Shown: positions 19,406 through 29,205, counted from the stretch's first letter. The stretch: DNA of 62,984 nucleotides from Spirochaetales bacterium (GCA_012523305.1 JAAYIV010000019.1:1-62984); one strand, 5' to 3'. Numbers and translations are program-made. The notes: generated from the letters alone by a model not told the origin.

Positions 19406-20185
19406 TCAGGTTGTCAATCGCTCAATCTTCTCAGCTATCGTAGGTTCTTCAAGCGATACTGTTCTACTTAGAAGCGCTAGAAATTCTCGGTTGCCTTTCC
19501 TTCCGTGAATGGGAGATTCAACTATATCCCTCATGCCTATGCCATCATCGAATAACGACTTTTTTACATGAAGCAACGTGTCTCGGATCAACAAAGGATC
19601 ATCGACCACTCCATTGAATCCGGGGGTGCCTTTAGGAATTTCAAATTGCGGTTTGACAAGACAGATAATCCAATCCCCTGAAATCAAGCTAAAGAGATGA
19701 GAAGCTGCCTTATGAATGGATCTGAATGAAAGGTCGGCGACCGCAGCATCGGGAATCGGCTCGAGTTCCCGTATATCCATTATATTCTGGCGTTCATGAA
19801 CAATGACTCTGGCATCGGTCCTAAGGCGATAATCCAATTGATTGTATCCTACATCAACAGCGTGAACCAGTCGTGCCCCATATCGGAGCAAGCAATCGGT
19901 AAACCCACCTGTCGATGAACCTGCATCAAGAAATATCTTCCCACTAGGATCGATCGACCAGTGATTCAGCGCATAATCCAGTTTTACTCCGCCTCTTGAA
20001 ACGTACATATCTTCGATGAGGACTATTGGGACATCATTATGAAACAGCGCTCTGGGATCACAACAGATTTCATTATCGACCTTGACCTTCCTGCATGCGA
20101 TTAAAGCAATGATTTTATCCTTGCCATATTCAGGATATTTCATCGCGAGAAGTTCCGTTAGCGTCCGTTTATTTTTCAAAGCCAT
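19406..20185 (-). CDS. tlyA: TlyA-family rRNA (cytidine-2'-O)-methyltransferase
   Basis: 259 residues. An N-terminal S4 RNA-binding domain (about 1-62, with DKIIALIACRKVKVDN) precedes an FtsJ/RrmJ-like methyltransferase. The linker SRGGVKLDYAL and the SAM site LDAGSSTGGFTDCLL are clear, as are AVADLSFRS and the catalytic-lysine region LVKPQFE. TlyA proteins methylate 16S and 23S rRNA cytidines; older annotations call them hemolysins. It is the last gene of the rny operon, 9 bp after the phosphodiesterase gene, with an AGGA site 8 nt before the ATG. Confidence 0.9.
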   Translation of the reverse strand: MALKNKRTLTELLAMKYPEYGKDKIIALIACRKVKVDNEICCDPRALFHNDVPIVLIEDMYVSRGGVKLDYALNHWSIDPSGKIFLDAGSSTGGFTDCLLRYGARLVHAVDVGYNQLDYRLRTDARVIVHERQNIMDIRELEPIPDAAVADLSFRSIHKAASHLFSLISGDWIICLVKPQFEIPKGTPGFNGVVDDPLLIRDTLLHVKKSLFDDGIGMRDIVESPIHGRKGNREFLALLSRTVSLEEPTIAEKIERLTT

Positions 20186-20194
20186 CGGCAGTTC

Positions 20195-20995
20195 CTAAAA
20201 CCCGAACTGTTCGCTTATCCGTTCGATACTCATCGCCTTGCCCGTCGATGGCGAAATAGTACAAACAACCCCTTGCAGATAAGCAGGGCTTTCAGAGACG
20301 ACATTTCGCAACGGCATCTGGGTTAGTTGACGTTCTATGGCAATTTGTGACGAAGAACCTATGACACTGTCCAACGGTCCCGACATTCCCATATCCGTAA
20401 TGTAGGCTGTTCCTTTCGATAAAATCTTTTCATCTGCCGTTTGAACGTGTGTGTGGGTTCCTACGAGCAAGGAGATCTTCCCGTCGAGATGAAAAGCCAA
20501 AGCTTCCTTTTCCTCAGGAGACTCTGCATGGAAATCTACTATGATAACCGGTGTTTGCCTTCTCAGCTTATCAACAATTGATGCACCTACATGAAATGGA
20601 CAATCGATGGCCCCCATCTGGATTCTTCCTTGCAGATTCACCACGGCAACCTTTATTCCTGCCACTTCATATACTGTAAAACCATTTCCAGGAGCTTCAG
20701 AGGGATAGTTCGCGGGTCGTAGCAATCGTGATTCTTTTTCCAAAACGGGAAGGATATCTTCTCTGTGCCAAATATGGTTTCCGCTAGTAATTACTTGTAC
20801 TCCCATCGAAAAGAATTGTCTGGTCAATTCTTCTGTGATTCCCAAACCATCGGCAGCATTCTCACCGTTGACTACAACGATATCCGCTCTGGTTCGCTTG
20901 ATGAGTTGAGGCAATCCTAAAAAAAGGGCTCTGCACCCCGGTTTTCCACAGATATCACCGAGTAACAGAGCCACTAAAAGTCGTTCTTTTCCCAT
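20195..20995 (-). CDS. YmdB-type metallophosphoesterase (2',3'-cyclic nucleotide phosphodiesterase family)
   Basis: 266 residues, the usual length of this family. Metal-binding motifs in order are GDICGKPG, VVNGENAADG, SGNHIWH, VDFHAESPEEKEAL and VGTHTHVQTADEKIL, with the di-iron ligands Asp, Glu, Asn, His and His all present. In Bacillus, YmdB cleaves 2',3'-cyclic nucleotides and affects biofilm and RNA turnover. The gene follows rny by 14 bp, the same pairing as in Firmicutes, which supports a role in RNA degradation products. It precedes tlyA. Cytoplasmic, with no signal peptide. Confidence 0.88.
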   Translation of the reverse strand: MGKERLLVALLLGDICGKPGCRALFLGLPQLIKRTRADIVVVNGENAADGLGITEELTRQFFSMGVQVITSGNHIWHREDILPVLEKESRLLRPANYPSEAPGNGFTVYEVAGIKVAVVNLQGRIQMGAIDCPFHVGASIVDKLRRQTPVIIVDFHAESPEEKEALAFHLDGKISLLVGTHTHVQTADEKILSKGTAYITDMGMSGPLDSVIGSSSQIAIERQLTQMPLRNVVSESPAYLQGVVCTISPSTGKAMSIERISEQFGF

Positions 20996-21009
20996 AAAAA
21001 TTCAGTCCG

Positions 21010-22539
21010 TCACCTTGCGTATTCAACTACGCGCATCTCCCGGATGATAGTTACTTTTATTCTTCCGGGATATCTCAGTTCGGCTTCGATCCTTCCAGCG
21101 ATACCCTTGGCAATCTCTTTGGCCCCGTCATCGGTAACCGAATCGTTGTTCACCAAGATTCGCAATTCACGGCCAGCTTGAATGGCATATGCTTTATCAA
21201 CGCCAGTAAAGCTTTCGGCGATTTCTTCAAGGGATTCGAGGCGCTTGATATAATTATCCAACGTCTCCCTACGTGCTCCAGGACGGGCAGCCGATATCGC
21301 ATCGGCAATTTGCACGATGACCGATTCCACACAATTCGGTTCGATATCGTCATGGTGGGAAAGAATAGAATTTATCACTCTTGGATCCTCTCCCAATCGT
21401 TTTGCCAGATCCGCACCCATCTCTGCATGGTTTGCATCCCCGTCAGTCTCGATACCCTTTCCGATATCATGCAGTAATCCACCTCGCCGAGCAATCTCCC
21501 GATCGGCACCGACTTCTGATGCGATCATTCCTGCCAATACTGCAACTTCTTTTGAATGCGACAAAACATTCTGTCCATAACTGGTACGGAAATGGAGTTT
21601 ACCCAATGCCCTCACCATTTCTTGGCTCATGTTGTGAATTCCAAGATCAAAGAGGGCTTTTTCTCCCTCTTCAGTGATAACACGAGTTATTTCCTTGGTG
21701 ACTTTTGCCACCACTTCTTCTATCCGCGCAGGATGAATCCTTCCGTCTTGCACCAACCGTTCAAGAGCAACACGGGCAATTTCTTTCCTCACCGGATCAA
21801 AACAAGAGATGACCACCGCTTCAGGGGTATCGTCGATAATGACATCAACTCCGGTAAGCGTTTCCAATGTCCTGATATTCCGGCCTTCTCTACCGATGAT
21901 ACGACCTTTCATCTCATCACTCGGAAGACTTACGGTCGTAACGGTCACCTCTGAGCTAACTTCAGTAGCAAGTCGTTGGATAGAGGAAACGATAATGTCT
22001 CTTGCTAGTTTGTCAGCCCTCATTTGCGCGTCTTGCTCTATCTTGTTGATGAGCAATTGAGCGTCGCGCTTCGCTTCGTTTTGCATTGACTCGACAATCG
22101 TCTGTTTTGCTTCATCCGAAGTCATCCCAGCGATACGTTCCAGTTCAATCCGCCAATTCTCCTCCATATCGGAGAGTAATTTCTCCCGTTGGAGACTCTT
22201 TGCCTCTCTGTCTGCAAGCTGTCTCTTCTGTACGTCTAGTTCTGATTGCTTCCGTTCTAAATTCTCTTCCTTTAATAACAATCGTCGCTCTGTTCTCTGA
22301 AGTTCACTTCTGCGTTCTCTTGCCTCACGTTCCTGTTGCTGTTGTTCTTTAAACAACTGATCTCGAGTTTCAAGCAGCAGCTCTTTGCTCTTTGCTTCCG
22401 CCTCTTTTATAGCTTCCTGACTCAATCGAACCGCTTTTTGTTCGATTGAAGTAAGCTTGAACCTTGCATAGATCCATCTAATGAACCAACCAAGAAAGAC
22501 ACAAGCCAGACAAAGAGGGATGATCCACCATTTTCCCAT
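21010..22539 (-). CDS. rny: Ribonuclease Y
   Basis: 509 residues from the ATG at 22539 (start MGKWWIIPLCLACVFLGWF). Earlier in-frame ATGs lie upstream of the likely transcription start, and a GGGGGA site stands 7 nt before this one. The parts in order are one membrane helix, a long coiled coil (about 25-190), a KH domain (GRIIGREGRNIRTLETLTGVD), an HD domain with GGLLHDIGKGI and SHHDDI, and a conserved C-terminal region. It is a membrane-bound endonuclease that starts mRNA decay. It heads rny-ymdB-tlyA. A strong promoter follows directly after the rplQ terminator. Confidence 0.95.
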   Translation of the reverse strand: MGKWWIIPLCLACVFLGWFIRWIYARFKLTSIEQKAVRLSQEAIKEAEAKSKELLLETRDQLFKEQQQQEREARERRSELQRTERRLLLKEENLERKQSELDVQKRQLADREAKSLQREKLLSDMEENWRIELERIAGMTSDEAKQTIVESMQNEAKRDAQLLINKIEQDAQMRADKLARDIIVSSIQRLATEVSSEVTVTTVSLPSDEMKGRIIGREGRNIRTLETLTGVDVIIDDTPEAVVISCFDPVRKEIARVALERLVQDGRIHPARIEEVVAKVTKEITRVITEEGEKALFDLGIHNMSQEMVRALGKLHFRTSYGQNVLSHSKEVAVLAGMIASEVGADREIARRGGLLHDIGKGIETDGDANHAEMGADLAKRLGEDPRVINSILSHHDDIEPNCVESVIVQIADAISAARPGARRETLDNYIKRLESLEEIAESFTGVDKAYAIQAGRELRILVNNDSVTDDGAKEIAKGIAGRIEAELRYPGRIKVTIIREMRVVEYAR

Positions 22540-22566
22540 GATGCATTCCCCCATTGTAGTGTTACT

Positions 22567-22596
22567 ATAATATGGGTAGAGCTTATCACTTGTCAA
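22567..22596 (-). promoter_or_regulatory. Promoter of rny-ymdB-tlyA
   Basis: The minus strand has a perfect TTGACA (22591-22596), an 18-bp spacer and TATTAT (22567-22572), about 28 nt before the rny ATG. It starts about 30 bp after the stem of the rplQ terminator, so the two units are cleanly separated. Confidence 0.8.
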
Positions 22597-22627
22597 GCTA
22601 AGGAGCGTTTCATCGGACGTGGTGGGC

Positions 22628-22658
22628 AAAAGAAAACCGCCATGCTAAATGGCGGTTT
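22628..22658 (-). terminator. Terminator of the S10-spc-alpha ribosomal operon
   Basis: AAACCGCCAT pairs with ATGGCGGTTT (stems 22649-22658 and 22634-22643, loop TTAGC) and is followed by TCTTTT. This is a canonical intrinsic terminator 60 nt after the rplQ stop. Confidence 0.92.
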
Positions 22659-22717
22659 GACGTTCTCAAATAGAACAAATCCACATGATTACGTATTAGT
22701 AGTGATGCTTCAGGCAA

Positions 22718-23182
22718 TTATTTTGCTTCTTCGCTTACACTTTCTGTCTCTTCTGAGGCAGTCTTATCTTCTTTGGACGACTCTTTCTTCGCCTCTTTCT
22801 TGGCTTCCTTCTTCTTAGGTTTCTCAGTCTTGACTACAAGCTCGAGGATTACCATTTGAGCAGCATCTCCCAATCTGTTGCCGGTCTTAAGGATACGGGT
22901 GTATCCCCCGTTGCGATCAACAAACAGCGGTGCTATCTGGGTAAACAATTTGGCTAGAATCGCTTCGTCCTTGATATCACGACCGACCATGCGGCGAGTG
23001 TGGACAGAATCGACTTTGGCACGAGTAATCATCTTTTCAGCCATACGTCTGATTTCTAAGGCTTTCGCCTTGGTAGTCTCAATCCGCTCATACCTGAACA
23101 AAGAGGTCACCATGTTTCTTTTGAGGGCCTTTCGTTCGGCCGATTTCCGGCTTAATGCGTTAAATCCAATTCTATGCTTCAT
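22718..23182 (-). CDS. rplQ: 50S ribosomal protein L17
   Basis: 154 residues. The L17 core (1-120) has [47 protein letters not shown] and [19 protein letters not shown]. It is followed by a charged tail of about 34 residues made of Lys/Glu repeats and a Ser/Glu end, which is longer than in E. coli and probably disordered. L17 lies near the exit of the peptide tunnel. The ATG overlaps the rpoA stop by 11 bp, so it is coupled. It is the last gene of the ribosomal operon. Confidence 0.97.
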   Translation of the reverse strand: MKHRIGFNALSRKSAERKALKRNMVTSLFRYERIETTKAKALEIRRMAEKMITRAKVDSVHTRRMVGRDIKDEAILAKLFTQIAPLFVDRNGGYTRILKTGNRLGDAAQMVILELVVKTEKPKKKEAKKEAKKESSKEDKTASEETESVSEEAK

Positions 23183-24224
23183 GCTCTTCTTCCTTGTTCC
23201 CTGGTATTCTGATTGAATTCTTCAGGACACTGTAATCAGTCATGCCGAGGCTGAGGTTCCACTCTTTCAGTTTTTCCTTAATCTCAGAAAGAGATTTCTT
23301 TCCGAAATTCCTGGTTTTGGCAATTTCTTCCTCGGTCTTTTTGGTCAAGTCACCAATCGTACGGATATTTGCGTTTTTCAGGCAATTGCTTGAGCGGACA
23401 GTGAGTTCGAGCTCTTCAACCGACGTATTGAGAATCTTCTTGATGCGTTCTTCCTCTTCGTCAATTTCATCGTTGCTATTCACGATACTCTCATCGAAGT
23501 TGATAAAGATTGCAAAATGGTCTTTAGCAATCTTCGCAGCTTCTGCAAGTGCGTTTTCAGGGGAAATCGTACCGTCGGTGTAGACATCAAAAATAAGCTT
23601 GTCATAATCGTTGCGTTGCCCAACACGTGTCGGTTCAATCGTATACTTCACCCTTGTTACCGGAGAAAATGCTGCATCAATGGGGATGGTGCCGATTTCT
23701 TCGATATATTTTTCATTAATCTCAGAAGGGACATACCCGCGAGAAAGATCGATTTGAACTTCCATCTCAAGGTTTGCATCTTCCATCATCGTGAACAGCA
23801 CAAGATCACGATTGATAATTTCAACAGTATCAAGTTCAAAATTAGCACCGGTTACAGCTCCCGGGCCTTTGCATTCAATGAGCAATACCGTTCCTTCAAT
23901 GTCCTCGGGCATCTTGATCTTGAGTTTCTTGATGCGGCTGATAATCTCCGTTATGTCCTCGACTACTCCGGGAAGGGCTTCGAATTCACTCGTAATAAGG
24001 TGAGGAAGACCTTCTTCGTTGTAAGTAGTGAACTTCACGGCGGTAACAGCATAACCCTGGATAGAAGAGAGAAGAATTCTCCGCAAGGTATTGCCGATCG
24101 TAGTTCCATAACCTCTCTCGAACGGATAGGCGATGAATCTGCCTGAGTCGGGCTCGACCAAGCTGTGCTCAAAGGTGATTCCCTTTGGTTTCTTGAATCC
24201 TTTCAACAGGTTTTTACGTGCCAT
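23172..24224 (-). CDS. rpoA: DNA-directed RNA polymerase subunit alpha
   Basis: 350 residues. The N-terminal dimerisation and assembly domain contains [26 protein letters not shown]. The C-terminal domain (about 265-335) has the [48 protein letters not shown] pattern that contacts UP elements and activators. Each polymerase holds two copies. It lies 9 bp after rpsD in the alpha operon and overlaps rplQ. The acidic linker ([13 protein letters not shown]) between domains is long and flexible, as expected. Confidence 0.98.
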   Translation of the reverse strand: MARKNLLKGFKKPKGITFEHSLVEPDSGRFIAYPFERGYGTTIGNTLRRILLSSIQGYAVTAVKFTTYNEEGLPHLITSEFEALPGVVEDITEIISRIKKLKIKMPEDIEGTVLLIECKGPGAVTGANFELDTVEIINRDLVLFTMMEDANLEMEVQIDLSRGYVPSEINEKYIEEIGTIPIDAAFSPVTRVKYTIEPTRVGQRNDYDKLIFDVYTDGTISPENALAEAAKIAKDHFAIFINFDESIVNSNDEIDEEEERIKKILNTSVEELELTVRSSNCLKNANIRTIGDLTKKTEEEIAKTRNFGKKSLSEIKEKLKEWNLSLGMTDYSVLKNSIRIPGNKEEEHEA

Positions 24225-24233
24225 GGTTACTCC

Positions 24234-24869
24234 TTAACGAGAATAGAGCTCGACAACCAGCTGCTCGTTGATATCCTTGGCCTCTGTTACATCAGCTCTT
24301 CTGGGTACCGCAAGGAAGGTACCTTTCATGGTATCCGGATCCAATGAGAGCCAAGGAGCAGCACCTGATTTGGTAAACTCCTTGAGGTTTTCTTTGATGA
24401 GGATCATCTTCTGTCCACGAGGACCTACGGAGACGACATCACCCGGCTTCAAACGATACGAAGGAATTGAAACACGACTTCCATTCACAAAGATATGACC
24501 GTGATTGACAAGTTGGGCTGCTTGATTCCGGCTGTTAGCGAAATGCAGGCGAAACACAACGTTATCTAATCTACGTTCAAGTAACATAATGAGGTTTTCA
24601 CCAGTTTTTCCAGGAACTCTTGCTGCTTCATTGAAGGTAAGCTTGAATTGCTTTTCCAACATGCAATACATTCTCTTGAGCTTTTGTTTCTCCCTGAGCT
24701 GCATGCCGTAGTCGGTCATCTTCTTTTGTCGAGCGCGAGGATCCTTTCCAGGTAATCCAGCCTTCTTTGCGAGAGGACATTTACCGGTATGGCAACGCTC
24801 TCCCTTAAGGAAAAGCTTTGTCTTCTCCGCGCGGCAATATCTGCATTTTGGTCCAGTATATCTTGCCAT
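24234..24869 (-). CDS. rpsD: 30S ribosomal protein S4 (zinc-ligand form)
   Basis: 211 residues. The N-terminus has cysteines at about 9, 12, 26 and 31 (CRYC...CHTGKC), which can bind zinc as in Thermus S4. The S4 RNA-binding domain has RRLDNVVFRLHFANSRNQAAQLVNHGHIFVNG. S4 binds 16S rRNA early in assembly and in E. coli represses the alpha operon. It lies 19 bp after rpsK and 9 bp before rpoA. I saw no obvious pseudoknot target in front of rpsM. Confidence 0.98.
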   Translation of the reverse strand: MARYTGPKCRYCRAEKTKLFLKGERCHTGKCPLAKKAGLPGKDPRARQKKMTDYGMQLREKQKLKRMYCMLEKQFKLTFNEAARVPGKTGENLIMLLERRLDNVVFRLHFANSRNQAAQLVNHGHIFVNGSRVSIPSYRLKPGDVVSVGPRGQKMILIKENLKEFTKSGAAPWLSLDPDTMKGTFLAVPRRADVTEAKDINEQLVVELYSR

Positions 24870-24888
24870 GATTCCTTATTACTCCTTA

Positions 24889-25266
24889 TCAGACACGTCT
24901 GGTCTTTCTGGGTCTGCAACCATTATGGGGAATCGGTGTGATGTCCCTAATGCTTCTCACCTTCAAACCAAGCACACCCAGGGTTCTGATCGCAGATTCA
25001 CGACCTACTCCTGGTCCCTTTACAAACACATTCACCTCACGCAAACCGTAATCCATTGCCTTCTTGGCAGCAGTTTCGGTAGCGGTCTGAGCAGCATAAG
25101 GAGTTGACTTCTTTGCACCCCGGAAACCAAGCCCGCCGGAACTTGCCCATGATACAGCATTTCCAGTTAAATCGGTAACCGTCACAATGGTATTGTTGAA
25201 GGTAGCCTGGATATATACATTCCCCTCATATACCGTCTTCTTGACTTTGCGTTTAGCTTTAGCCAC
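24889..25266 (-). CDS. rpsK: 30S ribosomal protein S11
   Basis: 125 residues of usual length. It has the conserved [42 protein letters not shown] core and the basic end [11 protein letters not shown]11 sits on the platform of the 30S subunit and contacts the E-site region. A basic N-terminal tail ([12 protein letters not shown]) is present. It follows rpsM by 12 bp within the alpha block and precedes rpsD by 19 bp. Confidence 0.98.
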   Translation of the reverse strand: MAKAKRKVKKTVYEGNVYIQATFNNTIVTVTDLTGNAVSWASSGGLGFRGAKKSTPYAAQTATETAAKKAMDYGLREVNVFVKGPGVGRESAIRTLGVLGLKVRSIRDITPIPHNGCRPRKTRRV

Positions 25267-25278
25267 TTTCAGTTCTCC

Positions 25279-25644
25279 TTATTTCTTCTTGCCGGCAACG
25301 GTCTTCTTCTTGCCTTTTCTCGTACGGGCATTGGTCTTAGTCCTTTGTCCACGAACGGGAAGACCTTTGCGGTGGCGCAAGCCACGATAACAACCGATAT
25401 CCATAAGGCGCTTGATATTGAGAGCAACTTCAGTTCTCAATCGTCCTTCAACTTTGAACTCATTCTCAATCAACTTCCTCAATTCGTTAACATCATCGTT
25501 ACTGAGGTTGTTCATCCGCTCATCGGGATTGATATTGGTTTTGCGGCAAATCTCAATTGCCGAGACTTTGCCGATACCGTAGATATAAGTCAATGCGATC
25601 TTTACCGCCTTGTTCGGCAAATCCACACCTGCAATTCTCGCCAT
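25279..25644 (-). CDS. rpsM: 30S ribosomal protein S13
   Basis: 121 residues from the ATG at 25644. The codon before it is TTG and is not needed, because AGGAGG stands 7 nt before the ATG. The protein starts [28 protein letters not shown] and ends with the basic tail [21 protein letters not shown] that reaches the P site. S13 forms bridges to the 50S subunit. It follows rpmJ by 33 bp. Confidence 0.98.
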   Translation of the reverse strand: MARIAGVDLPNKAVKIALTYIYGIGKVSAIEICRKTNINPDERMNNLSNDDVNELRKLIENEFKVEGRLRTEVALNIKRLMDIGCYRGLRHRKGLPVRGQRTKTNARTRKGKKKTVAGKKK

Positions 25645-25677
25645 CAACTGGCCTCCTCTCTAGCTCGCAACGAGCTT

Positions 25678-25791
25678 CTATCTCTGTCTTTGTTTGTGCT
25701 TGGGATTGTCGCAAATAATCCGTACCACCCCAGCCCGTCTGATGACCTTGCACTTATCGCACAACGGTTTGACACTCACTCTAACTTTCAT
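25678..25791 (-). CDS. rpmJ: 50S ribosomal protein L36 (zinc-binding form)
   Basis: 37 residues ([20 protein letters not shown] and so on, ending KHKQRQR). The zinc ribbon ligands Cys11, Cys14, Cys27 and His32 are all present, so this is the zinc form. An in-frame ATG three codons upstream directly abuts the AGGAG site, while this ATG has a 9-nt spacing, so it is preferred. It lies between secY (15 bp) and rpsM (33 bp). The genes adk, map and infA, often found here in other bacteria, are absent. Confidence 0.95.
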   Translation of the reverse strand: MKVRVSVKPLCDKCKVIRRAGVVRIICDNPKHKQRQR

Positions 25792-25806
25792 TCGATTCAT
25801 CTCCTA

Positions 25807-27126
25807 CTAAAGGTTCCGCGCTTTAATCTTGCCCTTGGTCGAAATACCGTCGTGATGGTGCATCTTCAAAATACCGTCAATCTGACTCATTGTATCAAGA
25901 TCGACACCGACCATGATGATCAATGAAGTTCCACCGAGCAACATCGCTACAGAAGTGGGGAAGTTAAAGAACTTCTGGACCACTGTCGGAATCAACGCGA
26001 TGAAGGCGAGGAACAAGGACCCGGGCAATACGATCCTGTTGAGGACTTTCGAAAGATACTCCTCAAGTTTTTCGGATCTCACTCCAGGGACCGATCCACC
26101 GTTCTCCCTGATCTGCTTAGCCATCTCAACCGGATTGAGACTAACTTGGGTATAGAAAAAAGCAAACGCAATGATCAGCAGGGTGTAGATGATCAGATAG
26201 GGGGCTCCCTGCGGGTCAAGCCAATCGGCAACAGCTTGCAACCAACGTACCTCTGGACCAAGTGACGAGGCGATCTGTACAGGAAAAGACAACAATGCCG
26301 AAGAAAAGATTACCGGAATAACTCCAGACGGGTTGATCCTGAACGGGATATAGGTATTTTGGGAACCATACATCTTTCGTCCCACAACACGTTTGGCATA
26401 CTGAACCGGAATTTTTCTTTGACCACGCTGCTCACAAACGACCAACGCAACAACTCCAGCAAACATCACCAATACTACCAATACAACTATCGGGTTCAAG
26501 GTTCCTTGCTGTACACTTCTCCACAGTTGGATCATAGCATCCGGAATACGAGCTACGATACCAGCAAAAATCAACAATGAAATACCATTGCCGAGACCTT
26601 TTTGGGTAATCTGGTCACCGATCCAAACAAGAAACATCGTTCCTGTCGTAACTGATAGAATTGCAATCAATGTAAATGGGACAATGCCAATGGTCATCAC
26701 ATTCGGGATTGATTTCGCATATACCGTTACAACATACGATTGGATCGCCGTAACGACAATCGTACCGTATCTGGTGTATTTCTGTACCTTTTTTCTTCCT
26801 TCGGCATCCTCATTCAACTTTTTCAAACTGGGGACGACCAACATCAACAACTGAAGAATAATCTGCGTTGAGATGTATGGCATGATACCAAGCATGAATA
26901 CTGAAAAGTTTGAAAATGCTCCTCCTGCAAAGAAGTTCAAATATTCGGTCAAACCGATACTAGAGGAATTGCTTTGGCTTAAAAAGTACAGTTTCAATAC
27001 TTCAGGATCAATTCCCGGTATAGGAATATATGTTCCAAGCCGGAAAATTACCAGCATCAGGAAGGTATAGAGGATCCGTTTCCTCAGTTCCTCGATTCTG
27101 AACATGTTCACTAGGGAATTAGACAT
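25807..27126 (-). CDS. secY: Protein translocase subunit SecY
   Basis: 439 residues from the ATG at 27126 (MSNSLVNMFRIEELRKRIL). The frame extends 17 codons further into rplO, but a GAGGG site precedes this ATG. Ten membrane segments are visible, with the plug region (GGAFSNFSVFMLGIMPYISTQIILQL) and the cytoplasmic loop RKIPVQYAKR that contacts SecA and the ribosome. It is the central channel of the Sec translocon. It sits in the spc block between rplO and rpmJ; its partner secE lies at 49555 in the same cluster. Confidence 0.97.
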   Translation of the reverse strand: MSNSLVNMFRIEELRKRILYTFLMLVIFRLGTYIPIPGIDPEVLKLYFLSQSNSSSIGLTEYLNFFAGGAFSNFSVFMLGIMPYISTQIILQLLMLVVPSLKKLNEDAEGRKKVQKYTRYGTIVVTAIQSYVVTVYAKSIPNVMTIGIVPFTLIAILSVTTGTMFLVWIGDQITQKGLGNGISLLIFAGIVARIPDAMIQLWRSVQQGTLNPIVVLVVLVMFAGVVALVVCEQRGQRKIPVQYAKRVVGRKMYGSQNTYIPFRINPSGVIPVIFSSALLSFPVQIASSLGPEVRWLQAVADWLDPQGAPYLIIYTLLIIAFAFFYTQVSLNPVEMAKQIRENGGSVPGVRSEKLEEYLSKVLNRIVLPGSLFLAFIALIPTVVQKFFNFPTSVAMLLGGTSLIIMVGVDLDTMSQIDGILKMHHHDGISTKGKIKARNL

Positions 27127-27139
27127 CTGGACCCTCTTC

Positions 27140-27571
27140 TTATCTAATTTCGCCACCCGCAGCTTTGATTTTCTCAATCGCAGTTGCGGAGATTTTCAGG
27201 CCTTCGAATACCACTTTCTTAGTAAGTTCCCCGTTTGCGAGGACTTTTGCTTGGATGTCATAGCCTTTTACAAGACCTTTATCCTTAAGAGAATCAAGGG
27301 AAACTACTTCCCCATCCTCATATTTTTCAGATACCGCATCGAGGGAAACAACCTCAAAATCTTGTTTAAATGGATAATTGGAGAATCCCCTTCGGGCTAA
27401 TCGCCGATACAAAGGCATCTGGCCACCCTCAAATCCAGGACGTACTCCGCCACCGGATCGGGCATTCTGACCGTTGTTTCCGCGACCGCAAGTTCTTCCC
27501 TTTGAGGAGGCTCCGCGTCCAACAATTGTCTTTTTCGTATTCGCACCAAACGGTGCCTTGATCTGGCCCAT
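27140..27571 (-). CDS. rplO: 50S ribosomal protein L15
   Basis: 143 residues of normal length. The Gly/Arg-rich N-terminal extension (KKTIVGRGASSKGRTCGRGNNGQNARSGGGVRPGFEGGQMPLYRRLARRGF) that threads into 23S rRNA is fully conserved. The globular C-terminal half ends FEGLKISATAIEKIKAAGG. It assembles late in the 50S subunit. It starts 1 bp after rpmD ends and is followed by secY. Confidence 0.97.
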   Translation of the reverse strand: MGQIKAPFGANTKKTIVGRGASSKGRTCGRGNNGQNARSGGGVRPGFEGGQMPLYRRLARRGFSNYPFKQDFEVVSLDAVSEKYEDGEVVSLDSLKDKGLVKGYDIQAKVLANGELTKKVVFEGLKISATAIEKIKAAGGEIR

Positions 27572-27572
27572 A

Positions 27573-27761
27573 CTATATCTCCTCGACTTTCACCAGATGG
27601 GAAATCGTCCGCACCATCCCTAAGATAGAGGGAGTTGCTTCACGTTCCACAGAGCTGCTGATTTTCCCCAACCCTAAAGCTTTGACAGTCTTCCTTTGAA
27701 CAGGGAGGCTACCAATGACACTCTTAACCAAAGTCACTCTGATTTTTTTCATATCGGCCAT
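27573..27761 (-). CDS. rpmD: 50S ribosomal protein L30
   Basis: 62 residues ([20 protein letters not shown] and so on). The short L30 fold has the conserved [48 protein letters not shown] site stands 4 nt before the ATG. It lies 4 bp after rpsE and directly before rplO. Confidence 0.95.
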   Translation of the reverse strand: MADMKKIRVTLVKSVIGSLPVQRKTVKALGLGKISSSVEREATPSILGMVRTISHLVKVEEI

Positions 27762-27765
27762 CGAA

Positions 27766-28272
27766 TCACCCCCACATATCGATCAGGTTTTTGCCCCTGC
27801 TCTTGGCGAGTTCTTTTGCATCGAACAATTGTTCCAATGCAACAAACGTAGCTTTCACTCTATTAACACTATTCTTGGATCCCAAGGATTTGCTCAATAC
27901 GTCTTTAATCCCGCAGGCATCCATTACGCTGCGTACCGCCCCACCGGCAATAACGCCGGTACCAGGAACTGCAGGGCGCAAGAGAACACTCGCACCCTTG
28001 AAATTACCGACAGTTTCATGGGGTATCGTTGATCGAATCATCGGAACGGTAATCATATGTTCCTTGGCTTTGTCCACCGCTTTCCTGATAGCTTCGGTTA
28101 CATCATTTGCTTTACCTGACCCGAAGCCGATCTTACCATTCTGGTCTCCAACGACTACAAGAGCTGCAAATGAGAACCGACGACCACCTTTTACAACTTT
28201 GGAAACACGGTTGAGGTTTACGAGCTTCTCTACCAGTTCGTTATCTTTATTTCTCTCTGCCTTGTCCACCAT
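27766..28272 (-). CDS. rpsE: 30S ribosomal protein S5
   Basis: 168 residues. The N-terminal double-stranded RNA-binding fold has [38 protein letters not shown]. The C-terminal half has [30 protein letters not shown]5 lies at the mRNA entry site and, with S4, sets decoding accuracy; the Val-Val-Gly loop is wild type. It lies 6 bp after rplR. Confidence 0.98.
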   Translation of the reverse strand: MVDKAERNKDNELVEKLVNLNRVSKVVKGGRRFSFAALVVVGDQNGKIGFGSGKANDVTEAIRKAVDKAKEHMITVPMIRSTIPHETVGNFKGASVLLRPAVPGTGVIAGGAVRSVMDACGIKDVLSKSLGSKNSVNRVKATFVALEQLFDAKELAKSRGKNLIDMWG

Positions 28273-28278
28273 ATCCCC

Positions 28279-28638
28279 CTAGAATTTAACCCCGGCTTTT
28301 CTTGCGCCGTCGGCGATGCTCTTCACGATTCCGTGGAAGAGATATCCATTGCGATCAAATATCACAGTATCGATACTCTTCTCAATAAGCCGCTTCCCAA
28401 CTACTTCACCGAGCTTGAGTCCATCCTCAACGGAATTTTTCAGATCGCGCAATTCGGGTTCGAGACTACTCGCTGATACGAGAGTTGTTCCCGCGACATC
28501 GTCGATGACCTGGACATACATGTGACAATTACTTCTGAATACAGTCATTCTTGGTCTTGCTGCTGTTCCGGAAATGTGCTTTCTGATACGAACCTTACGC
28601 TTTTCGCGTTTTCTTTGCTTGTCCAAAATCCTATTCAT
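28279..28638 (-). CDS. rplR: 50S ribosomal protein L18
   Basis: 119 residues. The basic N-terminus ([21 protein letters not shown]) binds 5S rRNA. The core has [30 protein letters not shown] and the end has [25 protein letters not shown]. With L5 it makes the 5S particle of the 50S central protuberance. It lies 13 bp after rplF in the spc order. Confidence 0.97.
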   Translation of the reverse strand: MNRILDKQRKREKRKVRIRKHISGTAARPRMTVFRSNCHMYVQVIDDVAGTTLVSASSLEPELRDLKNSVEDGLKLGEVVGKRLIEKSIDTVIFDRNGYLFHGIVKSIADGARKAGVKF

Positions 28639-28651
28639 CTTGTCACCCTAT

Positions 28652-29194
28652 TTATTTCTTACCGCCGGATTTACCGACTTTAGTCCTAACGGTCTCGTTA
28701 TCGTACTTGATTCCCTTACCTTTGTACGGTTCAGGAGCACGGAGCGAGCGGATTTCGGCACTGATTTGGCCGACCCTTTGTTTGTCCACACCTGAGACAA
28801 CAATTACCGAAGGACCTTCACAGGCAATCTTTACATCTGCCGGAATATAAAATTCAATCGGATTGGAATAGCCAAGGTTCAACACAAGACTGTTGCCTTT
28901 GACTTCAGCCCTGTATCCGACTCCATTAATCTGAAGTTTTCTAGAAAACCCAGTGGATACTCCAATTATCATGTTGTTCACCAACTGCCGATACAATCCA
29001 TGGTATGAACGACCAGTTTTGGTTTCTTCTTTGCGCGTCACTACGACAGAATCGGCTGTTACGGCGATATCTACCTCGGGACGGCAACTTCTCACCAGCT
29101 TTCCTTTCGGTCCCTCGACAGTGATATTGTCATCTGCAACAACAACCTTCACGCCTTTGGGTACTGCAATCGGCAACTTACCTATTCGAGACAT
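28652..29194 (-). CDS. rplF: 50S ribosomal protein L6
   Basis: 180 residues from the ATG at 29194 (MSRIGKLPIAVPKGVKV). A longer frame from 29212 would overlap rpsH, and the AAGGTGG site fits this ATG. Two tandem L6 folds are followed by the conserved end RSLRAPEPYKGKGIKYDNETVRTKVGKSGGKK. L6 binds near the sarcin-ricin loop and the L7/L12 stalk base. It lies between rpsH (11 bp) and rplR. Confidence 0.97.
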   Translation of the reverse strand: MSRIGKLPIAVPKGVKVVVADDNITVEGPKGKLVRSCRPEVDIAVTADSVVVTRKEETKTGRSYHGLYRQLVNNMIIGVSTGFSRKLQINGVGYRAEVKGNSLVLNLGYSNPIEFYIPADVKIACEGPSVIVVSGVDKQRVGQISAEIRSLRAPEPYKGKGIKYDNETVRTKVGKSGGKK

Positions 29195-29205
29195 ATCCCA
29201 CCACC

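Noticed and set aside
22540-22629. Longer RNase Y start at 22629
   Set aside because: The codons lie over and upstream of the consensus promoter, so they would not be in the main transcript; the membrane helix begins at the ATG at 22539.
23517-24146. 209-residue frame on the plus strand
   Set aside because: Antisense to rpoA, which is certain; no motif of its own.
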